Shown here: one piece after another, positions 9,487 through 21,847 of the stretch
Numbering within the stretch: position 1 is the stretch's first letter
How the letters are laid out: every line of letters begins with the position of its first letter
Source: an uncultured Pelagibacteraceae bacterium
GTDB taxonomy: Bacteria; Pseudomonadota; Alphaproteobacteria; Pelagibacterales; Pelagibacteraceae
Assembly (NCBI GenBank): GCA_902517615.1
Contig: CABYCY010000001.1
Location: forward strand, 108,361 to 172,360
DNA: 64,000 nt
Direction: 5' to 3'
The notes under the pieces: generated by a model
Databases searched by the model: none
Told to the model about the DNA's origin: nothing
The model's input: only the letters and a program-made list of their open reading frames with translations
Position numbers and translations under genes: made by a program

Positions 9487-9532
9487 TCAATAATTATTTA
9501 CAACATAAAAAACAAAAAAAAACAATATTAGT

Positions 9533-12193
9533 TTATTCACCTTTAAGTTCAGCTTGGGCAGCTGCTAATCTTGCAATTGGTACTCTATAAGGTGAACATG
9601 AAACATAATTTAATCCTGCTTTAGCACAAAAAAATATACTGTGTGGGTCGCCACCATGTTCACCACAGATTCCTAATTTTAGATTTTTGTTTTGTTTTTT
9701 TCCTTTTTCCACTGCAAGTTCGACTAAATCTGATACACCTTCGTCTATAGAAATAAAAGGGTCAACTGAAAATATTTTATTTTCCAAATAATCATTTAGA
9801 AACTTGCCACTATCATCTCTGCTAATTCCAAAAGTAGTTTGTGTTAAGTCGTTTGTTCCAAAACTAAAAAATTCTGCATATTTTGCAATTTCTTTAGCTT
9901 TTATTGCTGCTCTAGGCAATTCAATCATTGTACCTACCATAAATTTTATTTTCAGGTTATATTTTTTTTGAACTTCGCTTGCTATTCTAATTACTAATTC
10001 TTTCATTATTTTTATTTCAGCTTCAGTAGATACTAAAGGTATCATTATTTCTGGAAATGCAGATTTTATTTTATTTATTTTAAGCTCTGCCAACGCTTCA
10101 AAGATTGCTCTACATTGCATTTCATAAATTTCAGGAAAAGATATTCCTAACCGACAACCTCTGTGACCTAACATTGGATTTTGTTCATGAAGTTCCTCAA
10201 TTCTTGCCTCGATCTCTTTAAAGGATAAATTAACTATGTTAACCAACTCATTAATCTCTTTACTTGTGCGTGGTAAAAATTCATGTAATGGTGGATCTAG
10301 CAATCTTACTGTGACGGGTAAATCACTCATAATTTTAAATATATCAACGAAATCTTTTTTTTGATGAGGTAAAAGCTTATCAAGCGCTATAGCTCTGTCC
10401 TCTTTTGTTTTTGATAATATCATTTCTCTTACAGATAAAATCCTTTCTTCATCAAAAAACATATGTTCCGTTCTACAAAGTCCAATACCTTCTGCGCCAA
10501 ATTCTTTTGCTGTTTTTGTGTCCTTTGGTGTTTCTGAATTTGTTCTTACTTTTAATTTTCTAAAACTGTCAGCCCAAGACATTAATTTTGAGAAATCACC
10601 AGATATTTCTGGTTTTATAGTTGACACATTCCCTAAAATAATTCTACCAGTTGATCCATCGATAGTAATTATGTCTCCTTCTTTAATCTCCATTAAAGAA
10701 GTTTTAAAAGACTTATTTTCATAGTTTATATCAATTTCACTTGATCCAGAAACACATGGTCTACCCATTCCTCTAGCAACAACTGCAGCATGACTTGTCA
10801 TTCCACCTCTAGCTGTCAAGATTCCTCTAGCAGCATGCATTCCTTGTATATCTTCTGGAGAAGTTTCTACTCTAACTAAAATTGTATCTTGCATCATTGC
10901 AGTTAATCTTTCAGCTTCTTCTGATGTAAATACAACTTTACCACTTGCTGCACCTGGAGACGCGGGTAAGCCATTTGCTATAACATTGATTGAACTTTTT
11001 TCATCTAAAGTAGGGTGCAAAAGTGTGTCTAGTGAATTTGGATCAATTCTTAATACCGCTTCTTTTTTTGAAATTAATTTTTCTTTAACCATATCAACCG
11101 AAATTTTTACTGCTGATTTTGCAGTTCTTTTTCCTGATCTTGTTTGAAGCATCCATAGTTTATTTTTTTCAACTGTGAACTCTACATCTTGCATATCTTT
11201 GTAATGCTTCTCTAACTTTTTCAAAATCTTTTGAAGTTCTTTAAAAACTTTTGGCATAGATTCTTCCATTGATAAATCTTTTACTTTTGCATCTTGCCTA
11301 GCTTTTTTAGTTATATACTGTGGTGTTCTTGTACCTGCTACGACATCTTCACCTTGGGCATTTATTAAATATTCACCATATATTTCGTTTGAACCGTCTG
11401 AGGGATTTCTTGTAAAGACAACTCCTGTCGCACAATCATCTCCCATATTACCAAAAACCATTGATTGAACATTTACTGCAGTTCCCCATTCAGCTGGGAT
11501 TTGATTTAGTTTTCTATAGACTTGTGATCTTTTACTTTCCCATGATAAAAATACAGCACTTATTGCACCTAATAATTGCTCGTAAACATTTTGTGGAAAA
11601 TCTTTTTTTGCTTTTTCTTTTACAGTTCTTTTAAAGTCTTCAATTAATCCATCCCAATCACTTTCATCAAGGTCTGTGTCTAACAAAACACCCTTTGTAA
11701 GTTTGTAATTTTCAATTAATTCTTCAAAATGATAACCTTCAACACCCAGCACTACGTTCCCATACATCTGAATAAATCTTCTATAACTATCTTTAGCAAA
11801 TCTACCATTTGAAGTTTTAATAGCTAAAGCTTTTACTGTTTTATCATTTAAACCTAAATTTAGAATAGTATCCATCATACCTGGCATAGATACTCTTGCA
11901 CCTGATCTTACTGATAATAAAAGTGGATTTTTTAAATCTCCAAATTTTTTATAAACATGCTTTTCTATTATTTTTAATTCTTTTTTAATTTGAGAAATTA
12001 AATTTTTGTTTAATTTTTTTTTATCTTTGTAAAAAATTTCACAAGCTTTAGTAGATATTGTAAAGCCTGGTGGTACTGGAAGGCCCATTCTACCCATTTC
12101 AGAAAGATTAGCTCCTTTACCTCCTAAAAAATTTTTTGGATTTTTAATTTTTTTACTCTCTTTAGAGTTAAAGTTTAAAATGAGCTTTTTCAT
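9533..12193 (-). CDS. ppdK: Pyruvate, phosphate dikinase
   Basis: FLGGKGANLSEM N-terminus, GGMTSHAAVVARGMGRPCVSG phosphohistidine motif, GICGEHGGDP C-terminus. Confidence 0.96.
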   Translation of the reverse strand: MKKLILNFNSKESKKIKNPKNFLGGKGANLSEMGRMGLPVPPGFTISTKACEIFYKDKKKLNKNLISQIKKELKIIEKHVYKKFGDLKNPLLLSVRSGARVSMPGMMDTILNLGLNDKTVKALAIKTSNGRFAKDSYRRFIQMYGNVVLGVEGYHFEELIENYKLTKGVLLDTDLDESDWDGLIEDFKRTVKEKAKKDFPQNVYEQLLGAISAVFLSWESKRSQVYRKLNQIPAEWGTAVNVQSMVFGNMGDDCATGVVFTRNPSDGSNEIYGEYLINAQGEDVVAGTRTPQYITKKARQDAKVKDLSMEESMPKVFKELQKILKKLEKHYKDMQDVEFTVEKNKLWMLQTRSGKRTAKSAVKISVDMVKEKLISKKEAVLRIDPNSLDTLLHPTLDEKSSINVIANGLPASPGAASGKVVFTSEEAERLTAMMQDTILVRVETSPEDIQGMHAARGILTARGGMTSHAAVVARGMGRPCVSGSSEIDINYENKSFKTSLMEIKEGDIITIDGSTGRIILGNVSTIKPEISGDFSKLMSWADSFRKLKVRTNSETPKDTKTAKEFGAEGIGLCRTEHMFFDEERILSVREMILSKTKEDRAIALDKLLPHQKKDFVDIFKIMSDLPVTVRLLDPPLHEFLPRTSKEINELVNIVNLSFKEIEARIEELHEQNPMLGHRGCRLGISFPEIYEMQCRAIFEALAELKINKIKSAFPEIMIPLVSTEAEIKIMKELVIRIASEVQKKYNLKIKFMVGTMIELPRAAIKAKEIAKYAEFFSFGTNDLTQTTFGISRDDSGKFLNDYLENKIFSVDPFISIDEGVSDLVELAVEKGKKQNKNLKLGICGEHGGDPHSIFFCAKAGLNYVSCSPYRVPIARLAAAQAELKGE

Positions 12194-14259
12194 TGGCGGG
12201 ACTCAATTAAAGAAAAATTAACATAATTGTCAAAGGTTTTACACATCATTTGAATTAGTTCTAGTCTATTTTTCTTAATCGCCGGGTCATCCTCATTAAC
12301 AATCACATTATCAAAAAAGTTGAACACTTCCCTTTTTACGCTAGCTAAATTGTTCAATGTTTGAACATAATTTTCTTCTTTGTCTATGCTTAAAAAATAT
12401 TTCTTTAATTCATTTATTTTTTTAAATAAGTTTTTTTCAGACTCAGTTTTAAAAATACTAGGATCAGTTGTATTTGATAGTTCGATTTTTTGATTTTTTA
12501 ATTCATTATCTAAAATGTTTGATGCTCGTTTATAGCTTGCAATAATATCAATACCATCTGATTTAGTAATTATTTTATTTAAATGTTTTGCTTTATTAAA
12601 AATAACAACTGATTGATCTAAATTAAAAGAGCTTATTGAAGCTTGAATAATATCATTCCGAATGTTTTCTTCATTCATATAATATCTTAATCTTTCCATT
12701 AAAAAATTTAATAAGTCTTTTTGTAAAAATTTATTTTCAAATTTAAAACCTTGATGAAAATACAGACTTGAAGAATAATTAATTAAATCTTTTATCTTAA
12801 AATCTTTTTTATTTTCAATTATAATTCTTATTACCCCTAATGCTAATCTTCTCAAAGCGAATGGATCTTTAGAACTTGTTGGCTTTTGATTTAATCCAAA
12901 AAATCCAACTAAAGTATCTATCTTGTCAGCTAGTGAAAGCGCAATACTAAATGGTTTTTTAGGAACTCTAGAGCCTGACCCTGTTGGTAAATATTGCTCG
13001 CTAATGGCCAAAACCAACTCCTTATCAAAACCTTGAAAATTAGCAAAATATCCTCCCATTACACCTTGGAGTTCAGGAAATTCTCCCACTAGTTCTGATA
13101 ATAAATCAACTTTACTAATTGTTGCTGATAACTCAACTTTTTCTTTGCTTATTAATAGTTCATCAGAGATCATTCCACCTAGCTTTCTCATTCTTTGAGC
13201 TTTATCGAAATAACTTCCTAATCCTTTAAAATAATTCATAGATTTTAAATCTGTAACTTTTTTAACCATATTTTGAGATTTATCTTTTTTCCAAAAAAAT
13301 TCTGCATCACTTAATCTTGCCTCAACCACTCTTTCATTTCCCAATTTAATTAAGCCCTTTTTATCTTTTTTGTTTGCTACTACTAAAAATTCATTAGTTA
13401 TATTTCCCTTGTTGTCAAATGTTGGAAAATATTTTTGATAATATTGCATGGTAATAATTAATATTTCTTTAGGAATATTTAAAAATTTTTTATCAAATTC
13501 ACAAAGTATAATATTTGGTTGATCAGTCAAATCAACAACTTCATTAAGTAATTTAGCGTTATATTGAATATTAATATTTTTATTCTTTAATATATTATTA
13601 AATTTTTTTTCTATAAAATTTCTTCTTTCATTGTGATCTATAATTATATCCATTCTTTTAAAGAAACTTTTATAATTTTTAAATTCCAAAAATAATTTTT
13701 TGTTTTCTTCAAATTCTTTATGGATAAAAGTTAAATTAGAAGAAACAAGATGATGAAAATTAAAATTTAACTTTTTTTTATCAAATACAGCTAGAATTGA
13801 CTTCAAAGGCCTAGCCCAATTTAGGTCAAAAGTTCCCCAATACATTGATTTTTTCCATTGAATTTTATTCAATAATATTGGAATAAATTCCTCTAATAAA
13901 TCATGAGTATATAATTTTTTTGATTTTGTCTTAAAAAAATAAAATTCTCCTTTATCTGTTTTTTTCTTATAAAGATCTTTTTTTAAGATTTTATTTGATC
14001 TTATGAATCCATCTAATGCTACTTCTGGTGACTTAATATTTGGTCCTTTTATCTCCTCAGATTTTAATGCAACTTTTTTTTGAACACCTTCAAACAAAAT
14101 TACTAGTCTATTTGGTGTTGAGTAAGATGAACTTTTTTTAAATGAAATTGATTTTTCTATAAATAATTCATTAAAGCTTTTAAGCAAATTCTCTCTTAAG
14201 TTTTGTTGAAGATTGGAAGGTATTTCCTCACTAAATAATTCTAGAAAAAACTCTGACAT
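12190..14259 (-). CDS. glyS: Glycyl-tRNA synthetase beta subunit
   Basis: LELFSEEIPS N-terminus, ELQGVMGGYFA, follows glyQ. Confidence 0.95.
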   Translation of the reverse strand: MSEFFLELFSEEIPSNLQQNLRENLLKSFNELFIEKSISFKKSSSYSTPNRLVILFEGVQKKVALKSEEIKGPNIKSPEVALDGFIRSNKILKKDLYKKKTDKGEFYFFKTKSKKLYTHDLLEEFIPILLNKIQWKKSMYWGTFDLNWARPLKSILAVFDKKKLNFNFHHLVSSNLTFIHKEFEENKKLFLEFKNYKSFFKRMDIIIDHNERRNFIEKKFNNILKNKNINIQYNAKLLNEVVDLTDQPNIILCEFDKKFLNIPKEILIITMQYYQKYFPTFDNKGNITNEFLVVANKKDKKGLIKLGNERVVEARLSDAEFFWKKDKSQNMVKKVTDLKSMNYFKGLGSYFDKAQRMRKLGGMISDELLISKEKVELSATISKVDLLSELVGEFPELQGVMGGYFANFQGFDKELVLAISEQYLPTGSGSRVPKKPFSIALSLADKIDTLVGFFGLNQKPTSSKDPFALRRLALGVIRIIIENKKDFKIKDLINYSSSLYFHQGFKFENKFLQKDLLNFLMERLRYYMNEENIRNDIIQASISSFNLDQSVVIFNKAKHLNKIITKSDGIDIIASYKRASNILDNELKNQKIELSNTTDPSIFKTESEKNLFKKINELKKYFLSIDKEENYVQTLNNLASVKREVFNFFDNVIVNEDDPAIKKNRLELIQMMCKTFDNYVNFSLIESRQ

Positions 14260-15164
14260 TATTTTTGACTAGCTAACCAAGTGCCTGCTGCAGATTTTGT
14301 AATATCTCTTATTCTAGCTATATAACCTGCTCTTTGTGCAACACTAATTGCACCTCTCGCATCCAAAATATTAAAAACATGACTTGCTTTTAAACATTGA
14401 TCATATGCCGGTAAAGAAATTTTTTTTTCTACTAAAGATTTTGCTTCTGATTCGTGCATTTCAAACATCTTTAAAAGAGTTTCTACATTTGCATGCTCAA
14501 AATTATATGCTGAAAATTCTTTTTCAGCTTGATGAAATACTTCATGATATTTTACACCCTCATCGTTCCACAATAAATCATAAACATTTTTTTGTTGTTG
14601 AGTGAACATGCATATCCTTTCTAATCCATAAGTGATTTCAACTGATACAGGTTTGCACTCAAATCCAGCCATTTGTTGGAAATATGTAAATTGAGTAATT
14701 TCCATTCCATCACACCATACTTCCCAGCCTAATCCCGCAGCACCTAAAGTAGGACTTTCCCAATCATCTTCAACAAATCTTATATCATGATCATTATTAT
14801 CTATTCCTATAGTTGATAAGCTATTTAGATAAAGTCTTTTTATATTTTCTGGAGAAGGTTTAATTAAAACTTGAAACTGATAATAGTGTTGTAATCTATT
14901 TGGATTATCTCCGTATCTTCCATCTGTTGGTCTTCTTGATGGTTGTACGTATGCTGTTTTCCATGGTTTTGTTCCAAGAGATCTTAGTGTAGTAGCTGGA
15001 TGAAAAGTTCCTGCTCCAACCTCAACATCATATGGCTGAAGAATAATACATCCCTTTTTACTCCAAAATTTCTGAAGATTTAAAATTGTTTCTTGGAATG
15101 TTTGAATTTTTTTTTTTGCTTTTTTAACTTTAGAAACCATATCTCTGCCAAATTGATCTTTCAT
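14259..15164 (-). CDS. glyQ: Glycyl-tRNA synthetase alpha subunit (start may be 15140)
   Basis: [40 protein letters not shown]. Longest ORF overlaps the sppA-like gene by 35 nt. Confidence 0.96.
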   Translation of the reverse strand: MKDQFGRDMVSKVKKAKKKIQTFQETILNLQKFWSKKGCIILQPYDVEVGAGTFHPATTLRSLGTKPWKTAYVQPSRRPTDGRYGDNPNRLQHYYQFQVLIKPSPENIKRLYLNSLSTIGIDNNDHDIRFVEDDWESPTLGAAGLGWEVWCDGMEITQFTYFQQMAGFECKPVSVEITYGLERICMFTQQQKNVYDLLWNDEGVKYHEVFHQAEKEFSAYNFEHANVETLLKMFEMHESEAKSLVEKKISLPAYDQCLKASHVFNILDARGAISVAQRAGYIARIRDITKSAAGTWLASQK

Positions 15165-15936
15165 CTAGAATATTTGCTATTTGATCTACGTGATTGTTAG
15201 ATGAAGAAAGTTTTTGACTTAACCATCCTTTTGATTTTTCAAAATTTTTAATAATGACGTCCTCTCCAAATTTCTCTTTTAGTATTTCATGCGCGTTACC
15301 TACTCCGTCAATTAATCCTAAATTTTTTGCTCTACTTCCTGACCAAAACTCTCCTGAAAAAAGTTCTACTTCAGATTTATTTAATTTCAAACCTCTGCTT
15401 TTTTCAACAACATCAATAAAATCTTTATGTAAATCTAATTGGATATTTTTTAATCTTTCAATATCTTCATTTTTTTCATCCAAAAATGGATCGAGTGTAC
15501 TTTTATTTTTACCAGCAGTATGAACTCTTCTCTCAACCCCAATTTTTTTTATTAACTCAGTAAAACCGAAAGAGGAGTATATAACTCCTATAGATCCTAT
15601 AATTGAGCTTGAATTTGCATAAATTTCATCTCCAGCACAAGAAATTAAATATCCTCCAGAAGCTGCCACATCTTCGGCGAACACTATAACTTTTTTTTTA
15701 TATTTTTTTGCTTGTTGTCTAATAAAGCTGTAGATTAAATGAGACTGAACCGGTGATCCTCCTGGTGAATTGATTGATATAGCTACACATGTGGCTTTTT
15801 TCAAAGAAAACGCCTTTTTAATCAGTTCTTGTTGACCAGCGAAATCAATTCCTTGTTTAAATTTTCCAGCATTACCAATCACTCCATTTAACTTTAAATG
15901 GGAAACAACTTTTTTCTTTTTAAAAAAAGAGAACAT
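15130..15936 (-). CDS. S49-family signal peptide peptidase (SppA/SohB-like)
   Basis: [48 protein letters not shown]. Confidence 0.92.
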   Translation of the reverse strand: MFSFFKKKKVVSHLKLNGVIGNAGKFKQGIDFAGQQELIKKAFSLKKATCVAISINSPGGSPVQSHLIYSFIRQQAKKYKKKVIVFAEDVAASGGYLISCAGDEIYANSSSIIGSIGVIYSSFGFTELIKKIGVERRVHTAGKNKSTLDPFLDEKNEDIERLKNIQLDLHKDFIDVVEKSRGLKLNKSEVELFSGEFWSGSRAKNLGLIDGVGNAHEILKEKFGEDVIIKNFEKSKGWLSQKLSSSNNHVDQIANILDERSIWQRYGF

Positions 15937-16050
15937 AATTAAGTCTTATAGAATTATTCGTTTAATATAAAGACTACTTATAATTGAAGAATTTGGTGCG
16001 TCAATTGATAAGTAATATATATAAATAAACTATACTAATTTAAAAATGTT

Positions 16051-17064
16051 ATGGGAACTGTTGTACAGCTTAAAAATCAGATAAATGATTCATATTTTCA
16101 GCTTAAAGACTCAGTTGAAGAAAAACTCATTTTGACCGAAGAAAAAATAAAATCAAAATTATCTAGCGAAGTACAATTGGTTCAAAAAATGACGGATTAT
16201 CACATCGAAACAGGGGGTAAAAGACTAAGAGCTTTATTAACATTAGGTAGTGCAAAGTTATGTGGCTACTCAAAAGGCTCTAGAGATATAAATTTAGCTG
16301 CATGTGTTGAATTAATTCATAGTGCAACATTGATGCATGATGATGTAATTGATGAAGGTGCTGTTAGAAGAGGAAAGGAAACTTTAAACAAAGTTTGGAA
16401 TAATCATTCCTCAGTTTTAATAGGAGATTATTTATTAAGTAGATGTTTTGAGATGATGGTAGAGGATGGAAACTTAGAAGTTTTAAAATTATTATCTTCC
16501 ACTTCATCTAAAATTGCTCAAGGAGAAGTTCTGCAACTTCAACACAAAGGTGAAGTTGATATGCTAGAAGAAACATATTTAAAAATAATCTCAGCAAAGA
16601 CTGCTGAGTTATTTGCAGCAGCAACTAAAGTTGGTGCAATTTTATCCGTTGCAGGAAATAAAGAAAAAGATGCTTTAGAATTCTATGGAAGAAACTTGGG
16701 ATTAACTTTTCAAATAGCAGATGATACACTCGACTATAATGCTGAACTGAAACTATTTGGTAAAAAAATTGGTCAAGATTTTTTTGAAGGAAAAATTACC
16801 TTACCAATAATTTTACTTTTTCAAAAATTAGGAAATGATGAAAAAAAAATTCTATTTAATATGTTTAATAAAGAGTTAAGAACAAAAGATGACTTTAATG
16901 AAGTAATTTCTCTTATAAACAAGTATAAAATAATTCAGGAATGCTATCAAAAAGCTCAGCACTATATAAATTTAGCATCAAATTCTTTAAGTGTATTCAA
17001 AGACTCTAACGAAAAAAATATTCTTAAAAAATTAACATCATTTAGTTTATCAAGAAATTTTTAA
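16051..17064 (+). CDS. ispB: Long-chain polyprenyl diphosphate synthase (octaprenyl type)
   Basis: GGKRLRALL, LMHDDVIDEG and FQIADDTLDY motifs. Confidence 0.9.
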   Translation: MGTVVQLKNQINDSYFQLKDSVEEKLILTEEKIKSKLSSEVQLVQKMTDYHIETGGKRLRALLTLGSAKLCGYSKGSRDINLAACVELIHSATLMHDDVIDEGAVRRGKETLNKVWNNHSSVLIGDYLLSRCFEMMVEDGNLEVLKLLSSTSSKIAQGEVLQLQHKGEVDMLEETYLKIISAKTAELFAAATKVGAILSVAGNKEKDALEFYGRNLGLTFQIADDTLDYNAELKLFGKKIGQDFFEGKITLPIILLFQKLGNDEKKILFNMFNKELRTKDDFNEVISLINKYKIIQECYQKAQHYINLASNSLSVFKDSNEKNILKKLTSFSLSRNF

Positions 17065-17687
17065 GGACTTAGTAAAGACCTTGTCCACTTTCCTGAGTTA
17101 TCTTTATTATATTTCAATCTTTCGTGAATTCTGTTTTCGCCATCTAACCAAAATTCAATACTATCTGGAGATAAAATCCACCCAGACCAATGACTAGGCC
17201 TTGGCAAATCTGATTTATTAGTAAATTTTTTTTTGTAATCTTTAATAGATTTTATTAATTGGTCTCGTGAATTTAATTCCTCACTTTGCTTAGAAGCCCA
17301 TGCTCCTATTCGACTTTCATATGCTCTAGATGAATAATATTTGTCTGCAACTTTATCAGAAACTAATGAAACCTTTCCATTAATTCTTATTTGTCTTAAA
17401 AGACTTTTCCAATGAAAACACATCGCAGCATATGGATTTTCTTTTAATTCATTTCCTTTTTGACTATTTAAATTTGTATAAAATACAAATCCATCTTTGC
17501 TGAAATCTTTAAGCAAAACCATTCTGACCGAAGGAATATTGTTTTGATTTGATGTGGCTAAAGAAACTGCGTTTGGGTCATTTGGCTCTTTTTTCTTTGC
17601 TTCCTCCATCCATTCATGAAATAATTGAATTGGATCGTTTATATCGAGAAAGCAACTGTTAAGACCAAAAGAGTTTTTTTGATTCAT
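17061..17687 (-). CDS. pdxH: Pyridoxamine 5'-phosphate oxidase
   Basis: RMVLLKDFSKDGFVFYTNLNSQKG, C-terminal WLDGENRIHERLKY. Confidence 0.94.
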   Translation of the reverse strand: MNQKNSFGLNSCFLDINDPIQLFHEWMEEAKKKEPNDPNAVSLATSNQNNIPSVRMVLLKDFSKDGFVFYTNLNSQKGNELKENPYAAMCFHWKSLLRQIRINGKVSLVSDKVADKYYSSRAYESRIGAWASKQSEELNSRDQLIKSIKDYKKKFTNKSDLPRPSHWSGWILSPDSIEFWLDGENRIHERLKYNKDNSGKWTRSLLSP

Positions 17688-17720
17688 AATTTAAACAAAA
17701 TAATCTATATAATATAAATA

Positions 17721-18803
17721 ATGTCATTTAATACATTTGGAAAGCTATTTCGTTTCACAACTTGGGGGGAGTCCCATGGGCCTGCAATTGGATGTATTGT
17801 TGATGGTTGTCCTCCAAATATAAATCTTAAAGAGCAAGATATTCAAATAGAACTAGACAAAAGAAAACCAGGACAGTCTAAATTTACGACTCAGCGAAAA
17901 GAGGATGATAAAGTTCAAATATTGTCGGGAGTATTTGAGGGCAAAACTACAGGTACGCCTGTTTCTCTCATAATTTATAATAAAGATATGAGATCCAAAG
18001 ATTATAGCAATATTAAAGATAAGTTCAGACCAGGTCACGCTGATTTTACTTATTTAAAAAAATATGGAATTAGAGATTACAGAGGTGGTGGCAGATCTTC
18101 TGCTAGAGAAACTGCAGCACGTGTTGCAGCTGGGGCAATAGCGAAAGTTGTGCTTCAAAAAAAATTAGGTAAAAAATTTAAAGTCATCGGTGCAGTAACG
18201 CAGTTAGGAATTCTTGGATGCGATACTAACCAATGGAATGATAATTTTATTTCAAAAAATCCTTTTTTTTGTCCTGATAAATCAATGATTAAATTATGGG
18301 AAAAGTATTTGCTTGGAGTAAGAAAATCAGGCTCCTCATGTGGAGCAGTGATTGAAATAAGAGCCAGAGGTATCCCAGTTGGTTTAGGTGCTCCAATTTA
18401 TTCAAAATTGGATACTGACATAGCTTCAGGTCTAATGAGTATTAATGCAGTTAAAGGTGTTAATATTGGAGCGGGTATGAACTCTGCACAATTAAGTGGA
18501 GAACAAAGTTCAGATGAAATTTATACAAAAGGAAAAAAATTAAAATTCAATTCAAATAACGCTGGAGGAATCCTTGGTGGAATTTCTACAGGACAAGAAA
18601 TTATTGCCTCTTTTGCAGTCAAACCAACATCATCTATTTTAACTATTAGAAAAACTATAAATAAATTTGGAAAAAATACCTCAATATCTGTCAAAGGTAG
18701 ACATGACCCTTGCGTAGGAATTAGAGCTGTTCCAATTGGTGAGGCAATGATGAACTGTGTTTTACTTGATCACTACTTAATGAATAAAGCTCAGTGTAGT
18801 TAG
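17721..18803 (+). CDS. aroC: Chorismate synthase
   Basis: [59 protein letters not shown]. Confidence 0.97.
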   Translation: MSFNTFGKLFRFTTWGESHGPAIGCIVDGCPPNINLKEQDIQIELDKRKPGQSKFTTQRKEDDKVQILSGVFEGKTTGTPVSLIIYNKDMRSKDYSNIKDKFRPGHADFTYLKKYGIRDYRGGGRSSARETAARVAAGAIAKVVLQKKLGKKFKVIGAVTQLGILGCDTNQWNDNFISKNPFFCPDKSMIKLWEKYLLGVRKSGSSCGAVIEIRARGIPVGLGAPIYSKLDTDIASGLMSINAVKGVNIGAGMNSAQLSGEQSSDEIYTKGKKLKFNSNNAGGILGGISTGQEIIASFAVKPTSSILTIRKTINKFGKNTSISVKGRHDPCVGIRAVPIGEAMMNCVLLDHYLMNKAQCS

Positions 18804-18809
18804 TCTAAA

Positions 18810-20726
18810 TTAATTTTTTACAACTCTTATTTTCTCTTTTTTAAACAAAATATCCGAAATTTTCTCGGAAATCTGAGAACAATTCAATCCAGCTTTATCA
18901 TACATTTTTTTTGGATCATCTTGTTCAATGAATTCATCTGGTAAAGTCATTGATCTAAACTTTAAACCTTTATCAAATACTCCTTTTTCAGCTAACAAAT
19001 TCTTAACATGAGAACCAAATCCACCTATTGAACCTTCTTCAACGGTAATCATAAGCTCATGCTCCTTAGCAGATTTTAATATCAGTTCTTCGTCTAAAGG
19101 TTTAGCAAATCTAGCATCAATCACTGTTACTGAAACTCCTTTTGCTTTTAATTCCTCTGCAGCTAATTTGCATTCCTCAAGTCGAGTACCAAGGTTTAAA
19201 ATACAAACCTGTGTTCCCTGATGAATAATTCTACCTTTGCCAATTTCAATTTTTTCATCTATTGCCGGGAGATCTACACCAACTCCTGTGCCTCTTGGAT
19301 ATCTAATTGCAGAAGGTCTGTCATTGATATCTACTGATGTATTAATCATTTTAACAAGTTCAGCTTCATCACTTGCGGCCATTACTATAAAGTTAGGCAA
19401 AGTTGATAAATAAGTTATATCAAATGAACCAGCATGTGTTGATCCATCGGCGCCAACTAATCCTGCTCTATCTATAGCAAATCTAACTGGTAAACTTTGG
19501 ATAGCAACATCATGGACTATTTGATCATATGCTCTCTGTAAAAAGGTGGAATAAATTGCAGCATATGGTTTATAGCCTTCAGTTGCTAAACCAGCAGCAA
19601 AAGTTACTGCATGTTGTTCTGCTATTCCGACATCAAACATTCTATTTGGAAACTCTTTTCCAAAAGTATCCATGCCAGTCCCACCCGGCATCGCTGCAGT
19701 TATTCCTACTATTTTGCTATCTTTTTTTGCATGTTTAACCAATGTGTTTGCAAAGACTTTTGTATAAGCTGGAAGATTGGTTTTGCTCTTTAGCTGTTCT
19801 CCAGTCTCAACATTAAATTTTGACACTCCATGATAATGGTCATTTGCTTTTTCTGCATAAGAATAACCTTTTCCTTTTTGAGTTTTAATATGGATCATTA
19901 TAGGACCCTCATGTCTTGAATCTTTTGCATTTTTTAAAATTGGAACTAGAGAGGATAAATCGTGACCATCTATAGGACCCGCATAATAAAAGCCAAGTGA
20001 ACTAAACAATGTACCACCAGTAACAGCTGAACGGAAAAAATCCTCTGCTTTTCCAGCTTTAGCGCTAAATCTTTTAGAAAATGCAGATGTAATTAATTTT
20101 AAAGTCTCTCTAAGACTAAAATATATTTTACCAGTAAATAATTTTGCTAAGTAAGTTCTCATTGCTCCCACTGGTTTTGCAATCGACATATCGTTATCAT
20201 TTAAAATAACAATCATTTTTGTCTTAGATGCTCCAGCATTATTCATAGCTTCGTAAGCCATGCCCGCACTAATTGCTCCATCACCTATAACAGCTATCAC
20301 ATTAGAAGATTTATTTTCTAATTTATTTGCCTCAGCAATTCCTAATGCAGATGAAATAGATGTTGAGCTGTGGGCTGCTCCAAATGGATCATACTCACTT
20401 TCAGATCTTTTAGTAAAACCTGATAAACCATCACCTTGACGCAAAGTTCTAATTTTATCTTTTCTCCCAGTTAAAATTTTATGCGGATAAGATTGATGAC
20501 CAACATCCCATATTAATTTATCATTTGGTGTATCAAAAACATAATGAAGTGCAACTGTCAATTCAACCACTCCCAAACCAGCACCTAAGTGACCTCCAGT
20601 TTCTGAAACTGCACTTATCATCTCTTCCCTCACCTCATCTGCAACTTTTTGTAAATTATTTTCAGAAACCTTTCTTAAATCAGATGGAAAGTTTATATCA
20701 TTTAAAAATTGATAATTTTTTTTCAT
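18810..20726 (-). CDS. dxs: 1-deoxy-D-xylulose-5-phosphate synthase
   Basis: [62 protein letters not shown]. Confidence 0.97.
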   Translation of the reverse strand: MKKNYQFLNDINFPSDLRKVSENNLQKVADEVREEMISAVSETGGHLGAGLGVVELTVALHYVFDTPNDKLIWDVGHQSYPHKILTGRKDKIRTLRQGDGLSGFTKRSESEYDPFGAAHSSTSISSALGIAEANKLENKSSNVIAVIGDGAISAGMAYEAMNNAGASKTKMIVILNDNDMSIAKPVGAMRTYLAKLFTGKIYFSLRETLKLITSAFSKRFSAKAGKAEDFFRSAVTGGTLFSSLGFYYAGPIDGHDLSSLVPILKNAKDSRHEGPIMIHIKTQKGKGYSYAEKANDHYHGVSKFNVETGEQLKSKTNLPAYTKVFANTLVKHAKKDSKIVGITAAMPGGTGMDTFGKEFPNRMFDVGIAEQHAVTFAAGLATEGYKPYAAIYSTFLQRAYDQIVHDVAIQSLPVRFAIDRAGLVGADGSTHAGSFDITYLSTLPNFIVMAASDEAELVKMINTSVDINDRPSAIRYPRGTGVGVDLPAIDEKIEIGKGRIIHQGTQVCILNLGTRLEECKLAAEELKAKGVSVTVIDARFAKPLDEELILKSAKEHELMITVEEGSIGGFGSHVKNLLAEKGVFDKGLKFRSMTLPDEFIEQDDPKKMYDKAGLNCSQISEKISDILFKKEKIRVVKN

Positions 20727-21595
20727 TTTTTTCTATTCAATATATAGTCCAAGGTTTTATTAATTTTTATAGATCTCGAACCATATTTACTTAAATTCTT
20801 GTTAATATCTTTTATTATCTTATCACAATACTTAATTGAGTCATCATAGCCTATTAAATTTATAAGTGTAGCTTTGCCTTTTTTTTGATCTTTTCCTGTT
20901 TTTTTTCCAGCTTCCTTAGAATTACTTTTCAGATCAATTAAATCATCAGCTATTTGGAATAAAAGACCTATTTTAGATCCAATATTTTCAAAATATTTAA
21001 TTTCTTGAATTTTTTTTTTTTTAATTATTGCGGGAGCAGCGCAACAAAAACTAAATAACATTCCAGTTTTTTTTATTTCCATTTCTAATATTTTATTTTT
21101 TGATATTTTCTTTCGCTCATAACTTAAATCTAAATATTGCCCTCCAGCTATTCCTAAATGACCCGAACATTCTGATAGTTTTTTGATTAAATTGATTTTA
21201 ATCTCGTCATTTAATTTTAAATTAGGACTTGATAAAATTTCAAATGCTAATGTTAATAATGAATTTCCTGCAAGAACTGCTGTAGACTCACCAAATTTAA
21301 TGTGAGTTGAAGGTTTGCCTCTTCTTATATCATCATCATCCATGCAAGGTAGGTCATCATGAATAAGTGAATAAGCATGAATACTTTCAACAGCTGACCC
21401 AATTATTATTAATGTCTTATAATCAATTGAAAACAATGAACCTAAATCAATTAGGATTTTGGACCTGATTTTTTTTCCTCCTGGAAATAAACCATACTTC
21501 ATGGGATACATTAACTGAGAATATTTTTGTGAATTTATATATTTTTTAAGAAATATATTAGTATCGTTAGCAATTTTATTAAGCTGTTTTTCCAT
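20723..21595 (-). CDS. ispA: Farnesyl/geranyl diphosphate synthase
   Basis: [36 protein letters not shown]; in dxs-ispA-xseB order. Confidence 0.93.
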   Translation of the reverse strand: MEKQLNKIANDTNIFLKKYINSQKYSQLMYPMKYGLFPGGKKIRSKILIDLGSLFSIDYKTLIIIGSAVESIHAYSLIHDDLPCMDDDDIRRGKPSTHIKFGESTAVLAGNSLLTLAFEILSSPNLKLNDEIKINLIKKLSECSGHLGIAGGQYLDLSYERKKISKNKILEMEIKKTGMLFSFCCAAPAIIKKKKIQEIKYFENIGSKIGLLFQIADDLIDLKSNSKEAGKKTGKDQKKGKATLINLIGYDDSIKYCDKIIKDINKNLSKYGSRSIKINKTLDYILNRKK

Positions 21596-21827
21596 TTTTT
21601 TTAGTTATCTCTTTAATCTTTTTGTTTGATTCTTCCCCAATAGATTTGAAATTTTTATGAAATTTCTTTTCAATAATATTGTTAAGTTTTAAAAGTTCTT
21701 GATAACTCTCAACTGAATTATTTAAGTCATTTTCTTTTTCTAGAGACTCTATAATCTTATTAGCTTTTTCTGTAAGCTCCTCAACTGAGCATTGATCATA
21801 ATCAAGTGGTAATATTTTATCTTTCAT
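21579..21827 (-). CDS. xseB: Exodeoxyribonuclease VII small subunit
   Basis: Short coiled-coil protein upstream of ispA, sequence consistent with XseB. Confidence 0.75.
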   Translation of the reverse strand: MKDKILPLDYDQCSVEELTEKANKIIESLEKENDLNNSVESYQELLKLNNIIEKKFHKNFKSIGEESNKKIKEITKKNGKTA

Positions 21828-21847
21828 ATAATAATAATTATTAATAC

